The position numbers were made by a program, and so were the translations under genes. DNA of 64,000 nt from Hymenobacter negativus (GTDB lineage: Bacteria > Bacteroidota > Bacteroidia > Cytophagales > Hymenobacteraceae), in assembly GCF_016056375.1 (NCBI RefSeq), contig NZ_JAEDAE010000002.1, positions 310,001-374,000 of the forward strand, read 5' to 3'. Under the pieces are notes generated by a model. That model did no database searches and had not been told where the DNA came from. It saw only the letters and a program-made list of their open reading frames with translations. Shown here one piece after another: positions 8,684 through 18,265 of the stretch (its first letter is position 1; the number at the start of each line of letters is the position of its first letter).

Positions 8684-9655
8684 ATGTCACAAGAATCTGC
8701 TTCCAACCCGCCGCTCGTGAGCGTGATGATGGTGACTTACAACCAGGAAGCGTACGTGGCTACGGCGCTGGATAGCATTCTTAATCAAGAAGTTGATTTT
8801 GATTATGAAATTGTTATTGGCGAGGACTACTCCAAGGACCGTACCCGCGCTATTATTTCGGAATACCAGCAGCGCTATGGCAGCCGGATACGGCCGCTGT
8901 TTCACGAGAAAAACCTCGGGGTTTCACATAACTGGGAATTTACGTCGGCCCAGTGCCGGGGTAAGTACGTAGCCTTGCTGGAAGGCGATGATTACTGGAC
9001 GAACCCGCACAAGCTGCAAAAGCAGGTCGACTTTATGGAGTCGCATCCGGACTTCAGCATGTGCTTCCACAATGCCCGGGTGCTGTACGAAGGCGGGGCC
9101 AATCCGCCCGCCAGCCACCTGATGACGCAGATTCAAAAGGCTGAGCTTACCCTTGACGAGGTGACCCGGGACTGGCACATTGCCACGGGTTCGGTAATGT
9201 ACCGCCGAGCCATGCTGCCGGAACTGCCCGCTTGGGTACACGATTCGGTGGTAGTGGACTTGCCCCTGTTGGCTTCATTGGCCAAAGCCGGCCGGGTGGG
9301 TTTCCTGAACGAAGAAATGGGCGTGTACCGCGTGAATTCTGGCGGCGTGTCCCAAACTGCTAAAAAGGAAGCGTACTTGTTGGGCCTCGTGCGGATGTAT
9401 GCCCGCCTGGACGAGCACCTGGGCTACGGGCAGCACCGCAATTTCATGGTGAAAACGGCTGATGCCTACCTGGCTCTGGCCAGCTCCTTAAATTCGCAAC
9501 ACCGCCACGCCGAAGCCCGCAAGTATCTGCTGCGTTCGTTGCGCAGCCGTGTGTCGGTGGGCGTGGCACCGCGGAGCAATTCCTTCAAGGCGCTTGCCAT
9601 TAGTCTATTGCCGGGATTGTATAATCGGTTTTATCCGCAGCGTACCGGCATATAA
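8684..9655 (+). CDS. GT2 family glycosyltransferase
   Basis: The 323-residue cytosolic enzyme begins VSVMMVTYNQEAYVATALDSIL, a classic GT-A/GT2 start. It has a GEDYSKD nucleotide-binding segment and the acidic motif LEGDDYW near residue 100. It lacks the two C-terminal helices of the polyprenyl-phosphate type, so it probably adds a sugar to the growing lipid-linked chain. It is separated from vioB by 140 bases in which I see no clear promoter. Donor and acceptor cannot be read from the sequence. Confidence 0.85.
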   Translation: MSQESASNPPLVSVMMVTYNQEAYVATALDSILNQEVDFDYEIVIGEDYSKDRTRAIISEYQQRYGSRIRPLFHEKNLGVSHNWEFTSAQCRGKYVALLEGDDYWTNPHKLQKQVDFMESHPDFSMCFHNARVLYEGGANPPASHLMTQIQKAELTLDEVTRDWHIATGSVMYRRAMLPELPAWVHDSVVVDLPLLASLAKAGRVGFLNEEMGVYRVNSGGVSQTAKKEAYLLGLVRMYARLDEHLGYGQHRNFMVKTADAYLALASSLNSQHRHAEARKYLLRSLRSRVSVGVAPRSNSFKALAISLLPGLYNRFYPQRTGI

Positions 9656-9810
9656 CGGCGGGTTTTGGGGTGTTGAAACTCCCTGGCTTGGCTCCGCAGC
9701 GGGCAGAATCCACTTATATTTACCACAATGTGAAACGCTGACAGTGTGGCAATTCTCAAAAGTATTTTTCTTTCTTAATCGTGGCCGATACCCTAACTAC
9801 CAGCACTCTT

Positions 9811-10779
9811 ATGGGCTCCGTAGCAGTAACCTGTGTGATAGGCGGAGCCGGATTTATTGGCCGGGCGGTGGTCGATGAGCTTTTGCAGCAAGGACGTCGG
9901 GTGGTAGTGGTGGGCCGCGAGGCCACGCCAGTGCCCGCGCTGCCGGCCGGGGTGGAGTACGTAGCCAATCCAACCGGCAACGACGATGAGTTACTGCGCC
10001 GGGTATTGAGTAAAGTGAACGAGGTAATAGACCTGGCCTACGCCACGGTGCCCAAAACCAGCTTTCAGGACCCGGTACACGACATTCTGGTGAACCTGCC
10101 CACTGCCGTGCGCTTGTTTGAACTGGCCGCCTCGCTGCCGATTCGCAAGTTTGTCTGGATATCGTCGGGTGGCACGGTGTACGGTCGCACCAAAGCGCCT
10201 TTCCTCACCGAAGAGCACCTGACCGAGCCGATTTCGCCCTATGGCATCACCAAGCTGGCTATCGAAAAATACGCGCACATGTATTTCGAGTCGCAGGGTC
10301 TGCCAGTAGTATGCGTAAGGCCTTCCAATGCTTTTGGCGAGGGCCAACGCACGTACTCGGGGCAGGGCTTCATCGCCACGGCCATTGCCTCCATCCTCGA
10401 TGGACGCGAGTTGAGCTTATACGGCGAGGAGGGCACCGTGCGCGATTATCTCTATGTGCAGGATGTGGCCCGAGGCATTGTGGCTGCCCTCATCAATGGC
10501 CAGCCCGGTCAGGTGTACAACCTTGGCAGTGGCCACGGCCTCACCAACCGGCAGGTGCTGGATGCCCTGGCCCCATTGGCCGAGGCCACGGGGCACGCCA
10601 TTCAGCTCCGGGTGTTGCCCGTGCGTCCGTTCGACGTACCGCTCAACGTACTCAACAGCGAAAAGCTGACCGCACACACGCAGTGGCGCCCGCAATTGGA
10701 CTTTGCCGAAGGCTTGGCGCGCACCTGGGCCTGGTACGTAGCGCATTACCAAACAGCCGCTGCCCGGGCTACGGCCTAG
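9811..10779 (+). CDS. NAD-dependent sugar epimerase/dehydratase (extended SDR)
   Basis: From the ATG at 9811 the protein has 322 residues; a GTG at 9781 in the same frame would add ten. The NAD-binding GGAGFIG motif is at about residues 10-16, SSGGTVYG supplies the catalytic Ser region, and the active-site pair is YGITK near residues 144-148. A conserved RPSNAFGEGQ segment and a C-terminal epimerase-like domain follow. These fit extended SDRs such as UDP-glucose 4-epimerase or related UDP-sugar dehydratases. The substrate is unknown. It lies among glycosyltransferases and probably supplies one of the sugar donors. Confidence 0.83.
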   Translation: MGSVAVTCVIGGAGFIGRAVVDELLQQGRRVVVVGREATPVPALPAGVEYVANPTGNDDELLRRVLSKVNEVIDLAYATVPKTSFQDPVHDILVNLPTAVRLFELAASLPIRKFVWISSGGTVYGRTKAPFLTEEHLTEPISPYGITKLAIEKYAHMYFESQGLPVVCVRPSNAFGEGQRTYSGQGFIATAIASILDGRELSLYGEEGTVRDYLYVQDVARGIVAALINGQPGQVYNLGSGHGLTNRQVLDALAPLAEATGHAIQLRVLPVRPFDVPLNVLNSEKLTAHTQWRPQLDFAEGLARTWAWYVAHYQTAAARATA

Positions 10780-10851
10780 CTGCCAATGCGTTAATCGGCA
10801 AGCAGTAGCCGCTGCTTCAAGTACATAGTCTTATCTGATTTATTACTGTTA

Positions 10852-11931
10852 ATGATGCATACAATACCCTCAGAAAGTCATTTAGCAAACCCGGTAGCAT
10901 TGCCTGAGTCAGCTGCCGCGCCAGTCACTGGCGAAGCGAAGCCCCGCAAGAGCTACCTGCCCGGGCTCGATACGCTCCGGGCCGTGGCTGCGCTGAGTGT
11001 CTGCTTTTTTCACTTCAGCGGCGGCATGATGCCCAAGCTGGTAGTGCCCGCCGCGAAAAGCGCGTTTTCGCAGGGCTATCTGGGGGTTGATATCTTTTTC
11101 GTTATCTCGGGTTTCATCATTCCCTACAGCCTGGTGGGCAAAAACCACCGGGTTGCCGGTTTCTTTGCTTACCTGAAAAAGCGTGTCATGCGCATCAACC
11201 CGCCAGCGTATGTGTCCCTGCTGCTGGTGTTGGGGCAGTGGTTTTTCATCGATAAGTTTATCAACAAAACCTCCTTTTATACCAAGGATTTGAGCTTGGG
11301 TCAGGTGGTGCACAATCTGTTGTTTACTATCCCTTTCACGAACTATAAATGGATAAGCGGCATCTTCTGGACGTTGGCTATTGAATTTCAGTTTTACCTG
11401 TTTATCGGCCTTCTGTTCAACATCTTGTTTGGCCGGAATCTGGTTTGGTTCGTGACGCTCTATGTGCTAATGGGACTGGCGCAGTTTGTGCCAGCACTTG
11501 CAGCGGCCGAGTTCTTTCACTACAGCACATTGTTTGCGCTGGGCGGCGTGGCGCTGTTGTGGCAGCAGCAGCGGATTCCGGCGTGGCTGTACGCGGCTGG
11601 ATTGGTGGCGTTTGGCGGGCTTGCGCTTTGGCAACTGGGCCTGTACGCGGCCTTGGTGGGGGTGGGTACGGCCGTGGCCATTAACACAATTAAAGTGAGT
11701 ATCCCGGGCTTTTCATTTTTGGGTAAAATATCGTATTCGCTCTATCTACTGCACGGCCTTATTGGTACTACCGCCGAATTTGCCTTGGTGAAGCTATTGC
11801 CACCGACTTCGGACGCGCGCAAGCTTTTGCTAACGGCGGTATGCCTGGGCCTGGCGATTGCAGGTGCGTATGTATTCTACCTGATAGTAGAAAAACCCTT
11901 TATGCGCCTGGCCTCCCAAAACCGCCGTTAG
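10852..11931 (+). CDS. Acyltransferase family 3 membrane protein (OafA/YrhL-like)
   Basis: The 359-residue polytopic protein has a cytoplasmic N-terminal extension of about 40 residues, then LDTLRAVAALSVCFFHFSGG, whose RAxAAL and FFHF pattern is the hallmark of acyltransferase-3. The next conserved block is GYLGVDIFFVISGFII, and KKRVMRINPP is the basic loop. About nine to ten helices follow. Members transfer O-acetyl or similar groups to sugars outside or across the inner membrane. Start could be either of two adjacent ATG codons (10852 or 10855). In this cluster it probably O-acylates the glycan. Confidence 0.88.
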   Translation: MMHTIPSESHLANPVALPESAAAPVTGEAKPRKSYLPGLDTLRAVAALSVCFFHFSGGMMPKLVVPAAKSAFSQGYLGVDIFFVISGFIIPYSLVGKNHRVAGFFAYLKKRVMRINPPAYVSLLLVLGQWFFIDKFINKTSFYTKDLSLGQVVHNLLFTIPFTNYKWISGIFWTLAIEFQFYLFIGLLFNILFGRNLVWFVTLYVLMGLAQFVPALAAAEFFHYSTLFALGGVALLWQQQRIPAWLYAAGLVAFGGLALWQLGLYAALVGVGTAVAINTIKVSIPGFSFLGKISYSLYLLHGLIGTTAEFALVKLLPPTSDARKLLLTAVCLGLAIAGAYVFYLIVEKPFMRLASQNRR

Positions 11932-12181
11932 CGACTGGCCAATCATACCAGCCGCCCGATTTCGGGCAAATACGTTAGTGACAGGGCCATTGTACCTTTG
12001 CCGGGCACTGGCGAGTAGCACCTGCTTAAGATACTGGCCAAATTGACCTAGGGATGAATGTACTTTTCAATTCTTTGGGTTAATAATGTGCCGTTTGCTC
12101 TCCCTTGGGCTGGCAGCGTTGGACGCTATTGGTCTGGCCAATGTCTATTGTCGGCAAGTTAAATTCACGTATTCCTAACTG
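11932..12181 (+). promoter_or_regulatory. 250-base gap with TACCTTTG promoter element (11993-12000)
   Basis: The gap between the acyltransferase and the GT25 gene holds no convincing reading frame. It contains TACCTTTG at 11993-12000, a good -7 match, which would leave a leader of about 175 bases. I see no strong hairpin or known riboswitch in the leader. Confidence 0.4.
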
Positions 12182-12988
12182 ATGAAAATTTTTGTTGTAA
12201 GCCTGTCGAGGGTAGAAGCGAGAACCAAGTACATAAAAGCTCATCTGGATTCTCTGAAAGTTGATTATGAGTTGATTGACGCGGTTGACTACATTAATCT
12301 TACCCCGGCCGACTTCGACGTACTGTCCGACCAGGAGGCGGTGAGCAAGAATCCCTACCTGACCAAAGGCGTTATTGCGTGCTCGCTTTCGCACGTGAAG
12401 ATTTACAAGCATATCGTAGCCAACAACGTGGGCGTGAGCCTGGTGATTGAGGACGACGCCGCGCTGCCCAAAAACATCAAGAAGATTCTGGACATCGTGG
12501 AGCGCGAGATTAAGGACGACGAGATTATCTCGCTGTCTTACTTTAATCACCACCAGGCCAAGGATACCACCGACATGAGCAAGTACGAGCGCAAGCCGGT
12601 GGGGGAGGGTTGCGAGCTGGTGTATCCCGTTGATTTGCACGAAATTGCTTCGTCGATGGCCTATGTCATCACCAAAAAGGTGGCCGAGCGGATGATTGAC
12701 GTGCTGATGCCCATCTGGGTGCAGACGGACTACTGGGGCGACTATTACGACAAGCACGGGTTTAGCTCGTTCCGCTGCTTGTATCCGGTGCAGGTGCTGG
12801 CCGCTCCCATCCGTTCCTCCATCGAATACGACACGGCTAAGACGTTGACCAGCCGGGTAGCTTCGCTAGTGCGGAAGTACAAAGTGCCTGTCCTGATGTC
12901 GTATCTGGAAAAGCGGGCCAGCAAAATTCAGGGCGAAAAATATCACTTCCGGTTTGTCGACCGTCCGCCTTTCAATAAGGCCCAATAG
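12182..12988 (+). CDS. GT25 family glycosyltransferase (LPS biosynthesis type)
   Basis: The 268-residue protein has the GT25 pattern: VVSLSRVEART near the start, LDSLKVDYELIDAVD, then GVIACSLSHVKIYKHIV and the metal-binding-like LVIEDDAAL at about residues 86-93. GT25 enzymes are inverting galactosyl- or related sugar transferases of LPS core and O-antigen assembly. Base composition is more AT-rich at the 5' end than in its neighbours. It is followed at 41 bases by a GT4 gene. Donor sugar unknown. Confidence 0.85.
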   Translation: MKIFVVSLSRVEARTKYIKAHLDSLKVDYELIDAVDYINLTPADFDVLSDQEAVSKNPYLTKGVIACSLSHVKIYKHIVANNVGVSLVIEDDAALPKNIKKILDIVEREIKDDEIISLSYFNHHQAKDTTDMSKYERKPVGEGCELVYPVDLHEIASSMAYVITKKVAERMIDVLMPIWVQTDYWGDYYDKHGFSSFRCLYPVQVLAAPIRSSIEYDTAKTLTSRVASLVRKYKVPVLMSYLEKRASKIQGEKYHFRFVDRPPFNKAQ

Positions 12989-13028
12989 GCTGAGAGAGCG
13001 TTAATTAGTGTCGAATGAGCTGCTATTT

Positions 13029-14231
13029 ATGAAACTACTGCTGGCCATTGAGGATTTGCGCACCGGGGGAGCCCAGGTGTTTGGGATGCGGCTGGCCCAG
13101 GCGCTACACCAGCGCGGGCATCAGGTATGGCTGTACAGCCATTACCCCAGCTACACCAACCACCCCTTGGTGAAGCAGGTAGCGCCGGATGTACCGGTTC
13201 TGGGCTTCGAGGCCGGCGTGCCGGGCCTGGAGTGGCTGAGCCGCAAGGTGCAGGGCGTGCTCCGCCGGTTTGGGAAGCCGTTTCCGCTACGCGAGCAGTT
13301 GGTGGAGCGCCACCTGCGACAGACCATGGAGCAGCTAGGCGTGCAGCTGATTAACTCGCACATGATTAAGTCGGACTACGTGGCGGCAGCTGCCGGTGCC
13401 GCCGCCCGGCCAAAGGTGCCGCTCGTGATTACGATGCATGGCTGCTACGAAGACTTTCTGCACAAGACCACGGAGCCGGAAGTCACGATGAAGTCGCGCG
13501 AGGCGCTACGGCAAGCTGCCGCAGTGGTGTATCTGACACAGAAGAACTTAGAGATTTTTTCGGTGCCCGGCGTGCGGTCGTTCGATGATATTCCGCACGC
13601 GCAGATTTACAACGGGTTCGATGGTCATTTCTCCGCACCCGATAAGCTGCCCACGCGGGCGCAGCTGGGCATTGGCGAGCAGGACATCGTGTTTGGCATG
13701 GTGGCCCGCGGCATTGCCGAGAAAGGCTGGGCGTATGCCCTGCGTTCGTTTGCCGAAATCAGCGCCGCCCACCCCAACGCGCACCTGGTGCTGGTGGGCA
13801 GCAGCGACTACCTCACCGGCCTGAAAGCGGCCAATACCAACCCGCGTATCCATTTTGTCGGCTTTGCCTCCAATCCCATCGACTGGGTGCGGCTGTTTGA
13901 TGTGGGCCTGCTGCCGAGCTACTTCGCCTCCGAAAGCCTGCCCAACTCCATTGCCGAATACCTGTTTTGCGGGGCTCCGGTCATAGCTACCCGCATCGGC
14001 GAGATTCCGCAGATGCTGGACGTGCCCGGGCAGGGCCTGGCCGGCGTACTGCTGGAGCAGAACGGGCACGGCCTTACCAACCCCGAGGCCCTGACGGCCG
14101 CCTTGCTGGCATATCTCACCGACCCGGCTTTGCTGGCTGCCCACAAGGCCCGCGCGGCCCTCTGCTTCGATAAATTCCGTATGGAGCGCTGCGTGGCAGC
14201 CTACGAAGCCATTTTTGCGGAGGCCCTATAA
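13029..14231 (+). CDS. GT4 family glycosyltransferase
   Basis: The best start is the ATG at 13029 (400 residues, MKLLLAIEDLRTGGAQ); a GTG at 13008 would add seven residues. The GT-B fold shows an N-terminal domain with a glycine-rich TGGAQVFGMRLA loop and a C-terminal donor domain with VFGMVARGIAEKGW, LVLVGSSDY and the E-x7-E-like region around FASESLPNSIAEY. GT4 enzymes are retaining transferases that use nucleotide sugars. It is followed 36 bases later by another GT4. Confidence 0.86.
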   Translation: MKLLLAIEDLRTGGAQVFGMRLAQALHQRGHQVWLYSHYPSYTNHPLVKQVAPDVPVLGFEAGVPGLEWLSRKVQGVLRRFGKPFPLREQLVERHLRQTMEQLGVQLINSHMIKSDYVAAAAGAAARPKVPLVITMHGCYEDFLHKTTEPEVTMKSREALRQAAAVVYLTQKNLEIFSVPGVRSFDDIPHAQIYNGFDGHFSAPDKLPTRAQLGIGEQDIVFGMVARGIAEKGWAYALRSFAEISAAHPNAHLVLVGSSDYLTGLKAANTNPRIHFVGFASNPIDWVRLFDVGLLPSYFASESLPNSIAEYLFCGAPVIATRIGEIPQMLDVPGQGLAGVLLEQNGHGLTNPEALTAALLAYLTDPALLAAHKARAALCFDKFRMERCVAAYEAIFAEAL

Positions 14232-14267
14232 GCCGCCTCACGTATTGATTTTGATAGTGAATACCTT

Positions 14268-15536
14268 ATGAGTAATTCTGATTCGCGGCCCCGGCTGCTG
14301 ATTGTTATCCCGAACCGAGGCATGGGCGGGGCCCAACGTGCGTTTCATGACCACAGCGTGGAACTGGGCAAATATTATCAGGTAACGGAAGTTATTTTCA
14401 ATGAAGATGAGGCCGACATGTACCCCAGCGGCAACCCTGTGCGCAGCCTCGGGGTGCCGGGCGGTGGCTCGCCGCTGGCCAAAATTCAGAACTTCTGGCA
14501 GCGCGTGACGCGGCTACGGGAGTTAAAAAAGGAGTTGAATTGTGACGTATCGGTGAGCCATCTGGAAGGAGCCGACTACATCAATCTGCTGAGCAAAGGC
14601 CAGGAAAAGGCCATTGTGCTCATTCAGGGCTCGAAAGTGCACGACCGCAACATCAACGGGGCCGTGGGGATGCTGCGTAAAAAGGTGCTTATGCCCTGGC
14701 TTTACCAACGGGCCGACAAAATGGTGACCGTGAGCCGCGACATCATACCGGAAATGACCGAGACGTTTGGGGTGCCGCGCCACAAGCTGTTGGCCATCAA
14801 CAACTCGTTTGAGGTGGAACACGTGCGCCAACTGAGTTTGGAGCCGCTGGATGCCGCCATGCAGGCGGTGTACGAATCCGCGCCGGTATTGGTGACCTCG
14901 GGCCGACTGGCCATTCAGAAAAATCAAGCCCCGCTGCTCGACGTATTTGCGGCCCTGCTCAAGCGGAAGCCCGCCAAGTTGGTGTTCATCGGCGATGGGG
15001 AACTGCGCCAGGACCTGCTGGACCACGCCCGTAAGCTCGGCCTGCGCGTGTACCAGGCCATGGACCAGCCGGCCCCGCTCACGCCGGATTTTGACGTGTA
15101 CTTCGTGGGTTTGCAGCAGAACCCATTCAAATTCATTCGGCCAGCCACGGCGTTTGTATTTCCCTCGGCTTGGGAGGGGTTCCCGCTGGCGCTGGGCGAG
15201 GCCATGACCTGTGGAGTGCCCGTAGTGTCGACCGACTGCCCGACCGGCCCGCGCGAAATGCTGGCCCCCACAGTGGAAGCCCCCAAAACGCCCCTGCGGC
15301 AGGCCGAATGGGCCGAATTCGGCATCCTGATGCCCATGCTAACCGAGCCCGCCAGCCTCTCTGCTGATATCGCATGCTGGACTGATACCCTGGAGCAACT
15401 ACTGAATGATGCACCCGCCCGGCAGCGCCTGGGCGAAGCTGCCCGCTTGCGGTCCAACGACTTCACGCACAAGCGTATTTTTGGGCAATGGAAGGAGTTG
15501 ATTGACGGGCTGCTAAACCGCAAAGCCCGTGCTTAG
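14268..15536 (+). CDS. GT4 family glycosyltransferase
   Basis: The 422-residue GT-B protein begins RLLIVIPNRGMGGAQRAF. The C-terminal half carries LVTSGRLAIQKNQAPLLDVF, LVFIGDGELRQ and the donor-site block FPSAWEGFPLALGEAMTCGVPVVSTDC with its E-x7-E pair. The last block, before the 3' end, resembles GT4 transferases of the GalNAc/hexose type that carry GPREML. The stop overlaps the start of the next gene by eight bases, which indicates translational coupling. Confidence 0.88.
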   Translation: MSNSDSRPRLLIVIPNRGMGGAQRAFHDHSVELGKYYQVTEVIFNEDEADMYPSGNPVRSLGVPGGGSPLAKIQNFWQRVTRLRELKKELNCDVSVSHLEGADYINLLSKGQEKAIVLIQGSKVHDRNINGAVGMLRKKVLMPWLYQRADKMVTVSRDIIPEMTETFGVPRHKLLAINNSFEVEHVRQLSLEPLDAAMQAVYESAPVLVTSGRLAIQKNQAPLLDVFAALLKRKPAKLVFIGDGELRQDLLDHARKLGLRVYQAMDQPAPLTPDFDVYFVGLQQNPFKFIRPATAFVFPSAWEGFPLALGEAMTCGVPVVSTDCPTGPREMLAPTVEAPKTPLRQAEWAEFGILMPMLTEPASLSADIACWTDTLEQLLNDAPARQRLGEAARLRSNDFTHKRIFGQWKELIDGLLNRKARA

Positions 15537-16707
15537 TGAAACGCGGGGGGTACCGACCGCCACAAATAGCCGCTCTCTTATTCTGCTGGTAGACAACTCC
15601 CGGGCCGTGACCGGGGCACTCAATGCCTTGCGCCACGCGACCAGCCCGCTGCGCGACCGGTTCAACTTTGCCTACGTGCTGCCCACCGGCAGCACCGGCC
15701 GGGCCGTGCTGGAAGCTGATGGCTACCGCGTGCACGAGCTGCCCTTTGTGGAAATAAGCCGCCGACCGGCCGACCTGCTGCTCTACCTGCCCATGCTGTT
15801 ATTGAACGGCTGGCGGCTGCGGCAACTGGCTCGGCGCGAGCGGGCGAAAATGCTGCATTTGAATGACTTCTATAACCTGACCGGTTACGTGGCTCGCTGG
15901 CTGAGCTTGGGCCGGCTGCCAGTGCTCACACACGTGCGGTTTCTGCCGCAGGTGCTGCCGCAGCTATTTGCCCGGCCGTGGCGCTGGCTGGCCGAAAATG
16001 CCGCCCAGCAGGTGCTGTGTGTGTCGGAGGCTGTACGCGTCTACTTTGCGCCCGGCAACGCCGGCGTTCGCACCGTGTACGACCCCTTACCGGCCCGCGG
16101 TGAGGCAATGCCGGCTTATGCTGTGACTTCTACTGCTAATAGGGCAGTACGGCTGTTGTACCTCAGTAACTACATCCGGGGCAAGGGGCAAAATTTTGCA
16201 TTGGAAGCTTTTCAACTTGCCCACGCCCGCAACCCCAATCTGCACCTGCACTTTGTGGGCGGCGATATGGGCATGGTGAAAAACCAGGAGTTCCGGCAGG
16301 AGCTTGAAAATGCCGCCAAAGCCGCCGGCTTGGTCGAGGTGGTGCATTTCGACGGTTTCGCGGCCAATACGGAAGCGGCCATGAAAGCGCACGACATCGT
16401 GTTGAACTTCTCCGAGGCCGAGTCCTTTTCTCTCACCTGCCTCGATGCCCTGTATTACGGTGTCCCGCTGATTGCCACCGATTGCGGCGGCCCTGCCGAG
16501 CTTTTTGAAAACGGAAAATCGGGCCTGCTGGTGCCCAACCGCGACGTACCCGCCATGGCCGACGCAATGGTTGCGCTGGCCGGCAATGAAGCTTTGCGGC
16601 AGCAGTTTTCACTAGCCAGCCGCGCTTTCGTACGACAAAAATTTGCGCCGGCACACACCTATGAATTGCTGGCAGGGTGCTACCAACAGGCGTTGGCCCG
16701 CGTGTAA
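15529..16707 (+). CDS. GT4 family glycosyltransferase, GTG start
   Basis: The 392-residue protein uses GTG at 15529, overlapping the preceding stop; no nearby ATG gives a full N-terminus. The N-terminal half contains DNSRAVTGALNALRHA and LHLNDFYNLTGYVARW. The C-terminal donor domain has LLYLSNYIRGKGQ, LHFVGGD and EAESFSLTCLDALYYGVPLIATDCGG. It is a GT-B retaining transferase in a run of three GT4 genes. Acceptor and donor are unknown. Confidence 0.86.
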   Translation: MLSETRGVPTATNSRSLILLVDNSRAVTGALNALRHATSPLRDRFNFAYVLPTGSTGRAVLEADGYRVHELPFVEISRRPADLLLYLPMLLLNGWRLRQLARRERAKMLHLNDFYNLTGYVARWLSLGRLPVLTHVRFLPQVLPQLFARPWRWLAENAAQQVLCVSEAVRVYFAPGNAGVRTVYDPLPARGEAMPAYAVTSTANRAVRLLYLSNYIRGKGQNFALEAFQLAHARNPNLHLHFVGGDMGMVKNQEFRQELENAAKAAGLVEVVHFDGFAANTEAAMKAHDIVLNFSEAESFSLTCLDALYYGVPLIATDCGGPAELFENGKSGLLVPNRDVPAMADAMVALAGNEALRQQFSLASRAFVRQKFAPAHTYELLAGCYQQALARV

Positions 16708-16715
16708 TTACCCTC

Positions 16716-18236
16716 ATGGCAACAACTGCTTCTACTCGCATTGCTTTCGGCTGGTTGTTCGGAATTATGCTGCTGGGGCTGGCGCTGCGCATCGCATTCG
16801 TGCTCAAGGGCACGGCGGCGTTCTATCACAGTCCCGGTCCGTTTGTGCTGAATGGCGACTCCTTTTCTTATACACTGGCGTTCGAAAACCTATGGCTCAG
16901 GGGGCGCTATACGTTTGATTTCCTGGAGCCTGACGCGTCTTTTGGGCGGTTGCCAGGCTACCCGTTCTTTTATGGAGCACACTGGATAGTATTTGGCAGT
17001 GCGCGGGCTGCGGCAGCCACTGCCTGGAGCCAGGTGCTGCTGGATACCGGAGCCATTGCGCTCGTGTTTGCCATTCTGCGGCGGCTGGAGCCGAACCAGC
17101 CCCGCACGGCATACTTGGGGGCCTTGCTGTATGCTGCCTATCCGTTTATCATTGTTTGGGTACCCATCATTGGTACCGAAATTCTTGCTACTGACCTCAC
17201 ACTGTTGTGGTTCTGGGTAATGCTGCAATGGCGACCCACACCGCTCTACCTGTTGGGGATAGGTGCTTTGGCTGCACTGGTATTGCTGGTGCGGGCATAC
17301 ATGGGAGTATTGTTACCCATCACCGTAATGTGGGTGCTGTGGCAAACCCGTAAGGCAACTTGGCATTCGATAGCGCGTAACATTGGGCTGGCCATGCTGG
17401 GCTTTGGGCTGCTCTACGGCGGATGGCCAGTACGCAACTATCTGCTGGCCCATCGCCTAGTACTGCTTAAGCCGAAGACGGCTGGCTACGCCAATCAGAC
17501 CGTGGACGTAGACGAATTTTATCAATGGGTACACTGCTGGACAACCAACGAAAACCCGTGGCTCGACTCGGTTCTCATCGGTAAAGGCCGCATCCATTTT
17601 CCGGCTGCGGCCTTCAGCTCCGCAGCGGAAGAAAACCAGGCTCAGCAGTTGGTGGCGTGCGCCCGGCAGTGCGGGTCTGGGTTCTGGGTATTGCGCAATG
17701 GCATTAGCAACAGTGCCAGCTACTATCGTGATACCGCTGCTGTATTAGCTGATACTGCTTATCAGAAGCATCATTTTCGGTCCTGTAATGAAGAAATAGG
17801 GGCCGGCTTCCAGAGTTTGCGGCGCCGGTTTGCGGCGGAGCACCCATTCCGTTTCTGGCTGGATGTTCCATTGCAGAATGTTCAAAAAGCCTTATTCAAA
17901 TCGACCATGGCTAAGGCCCCGGTTCTGGAAAAACGGGCTGCCCCGCCTCGTGTTGGCCTGATGCAGCTGCTATTTGGCTATCGCACCGTGTTGGTGCTGC
18001 TGGGGTGGGGGGGGATACTCGTAGGAATACGACGGCAACCGGCTCTGGGGCTGGTTGCGGCGGTGGCAGGGCTTATATACCTGTACATTTGCTTCTTATA
18101 CCGGGGGTTGGAAATGCGCTACCTCTTGCAGGCAGATGTGCTACTGCTTATACCCGCGGCCCTTTGGCTGGGGCGCTGGCTGCCGGCTGGGCCTGCCAAC
18201 GCAAGTCGCTCATCGGGGCCAGTGCTTCCTGCCTAA
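16716..18236 (+). CDS. PMT/ArnT-like (GT39/GT-C) membrane glycosyltransferase
   Basis: From the ATG at 16716 the protein has 506 residues; a longer in-frame start at 16677 lies inside the preceding gene. It has about ten hydrophobic segments. The first extracytoplasmic loop contains NGDSFSYTLAFENLWLRG, an acidic motif at the GT-C catalytic position, followed by PGYPFFYG. A cysteine-containing periplasmic loop lies at about residues 270-390. GT-C enzymes use polyprenyl-phosphate sugars at the periplasmic face. The two polyprenyl-phosphate GT2 genes in this cluster (150 and 18266) are plausible donors' makers. Confidence 0.8.
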   Translation: MATTASTRIAFGWLFGIMLLGLALRIAFVLKGTAAFYHSPGPFVLNGDSFSYTLAFENLWLRGRYTFDFLEPDASFGRLPGYPFFYGAHWIVFGSARAAAATAWSQVLLDTGAIALVFAILRRLEPNQPRTAYLGALLYAAYPFIIVWVPIIGTEILATDLTLLWFWVMLQWRPTPLYLLGIGALAALVLLVRAYMGVLLPITVMWVLWQTRKATWHSIARNIGLAMLGFGLLYGGWPVRNYLLAHRLVLLKPKTAGYANQTVDVDEFYQWVHCWTTNENPWLDSVLIGKGRIHFPAAAFSSAAEENQAQQLVACARQCGSGFWVLRNGISNSASYYRDTAAVLADTAYQKHHFRSCNEEIGAGFQSLRRRFAAEHPFRFWLDVPLQNVQKALFKSTMAKAPVLEKRAAPPRVGLMQLLFGYRTVLVLLGWGGILVGIRRQPALGLVAAVAGLIYLYICFLYRGLEMRYLLQADVLLLIPAALWLGRWLPAGPANASRSSGPVLPA

Positions 18237-18265
18237 TATTTGCTACGCATTAAGGTTTGCTGTCC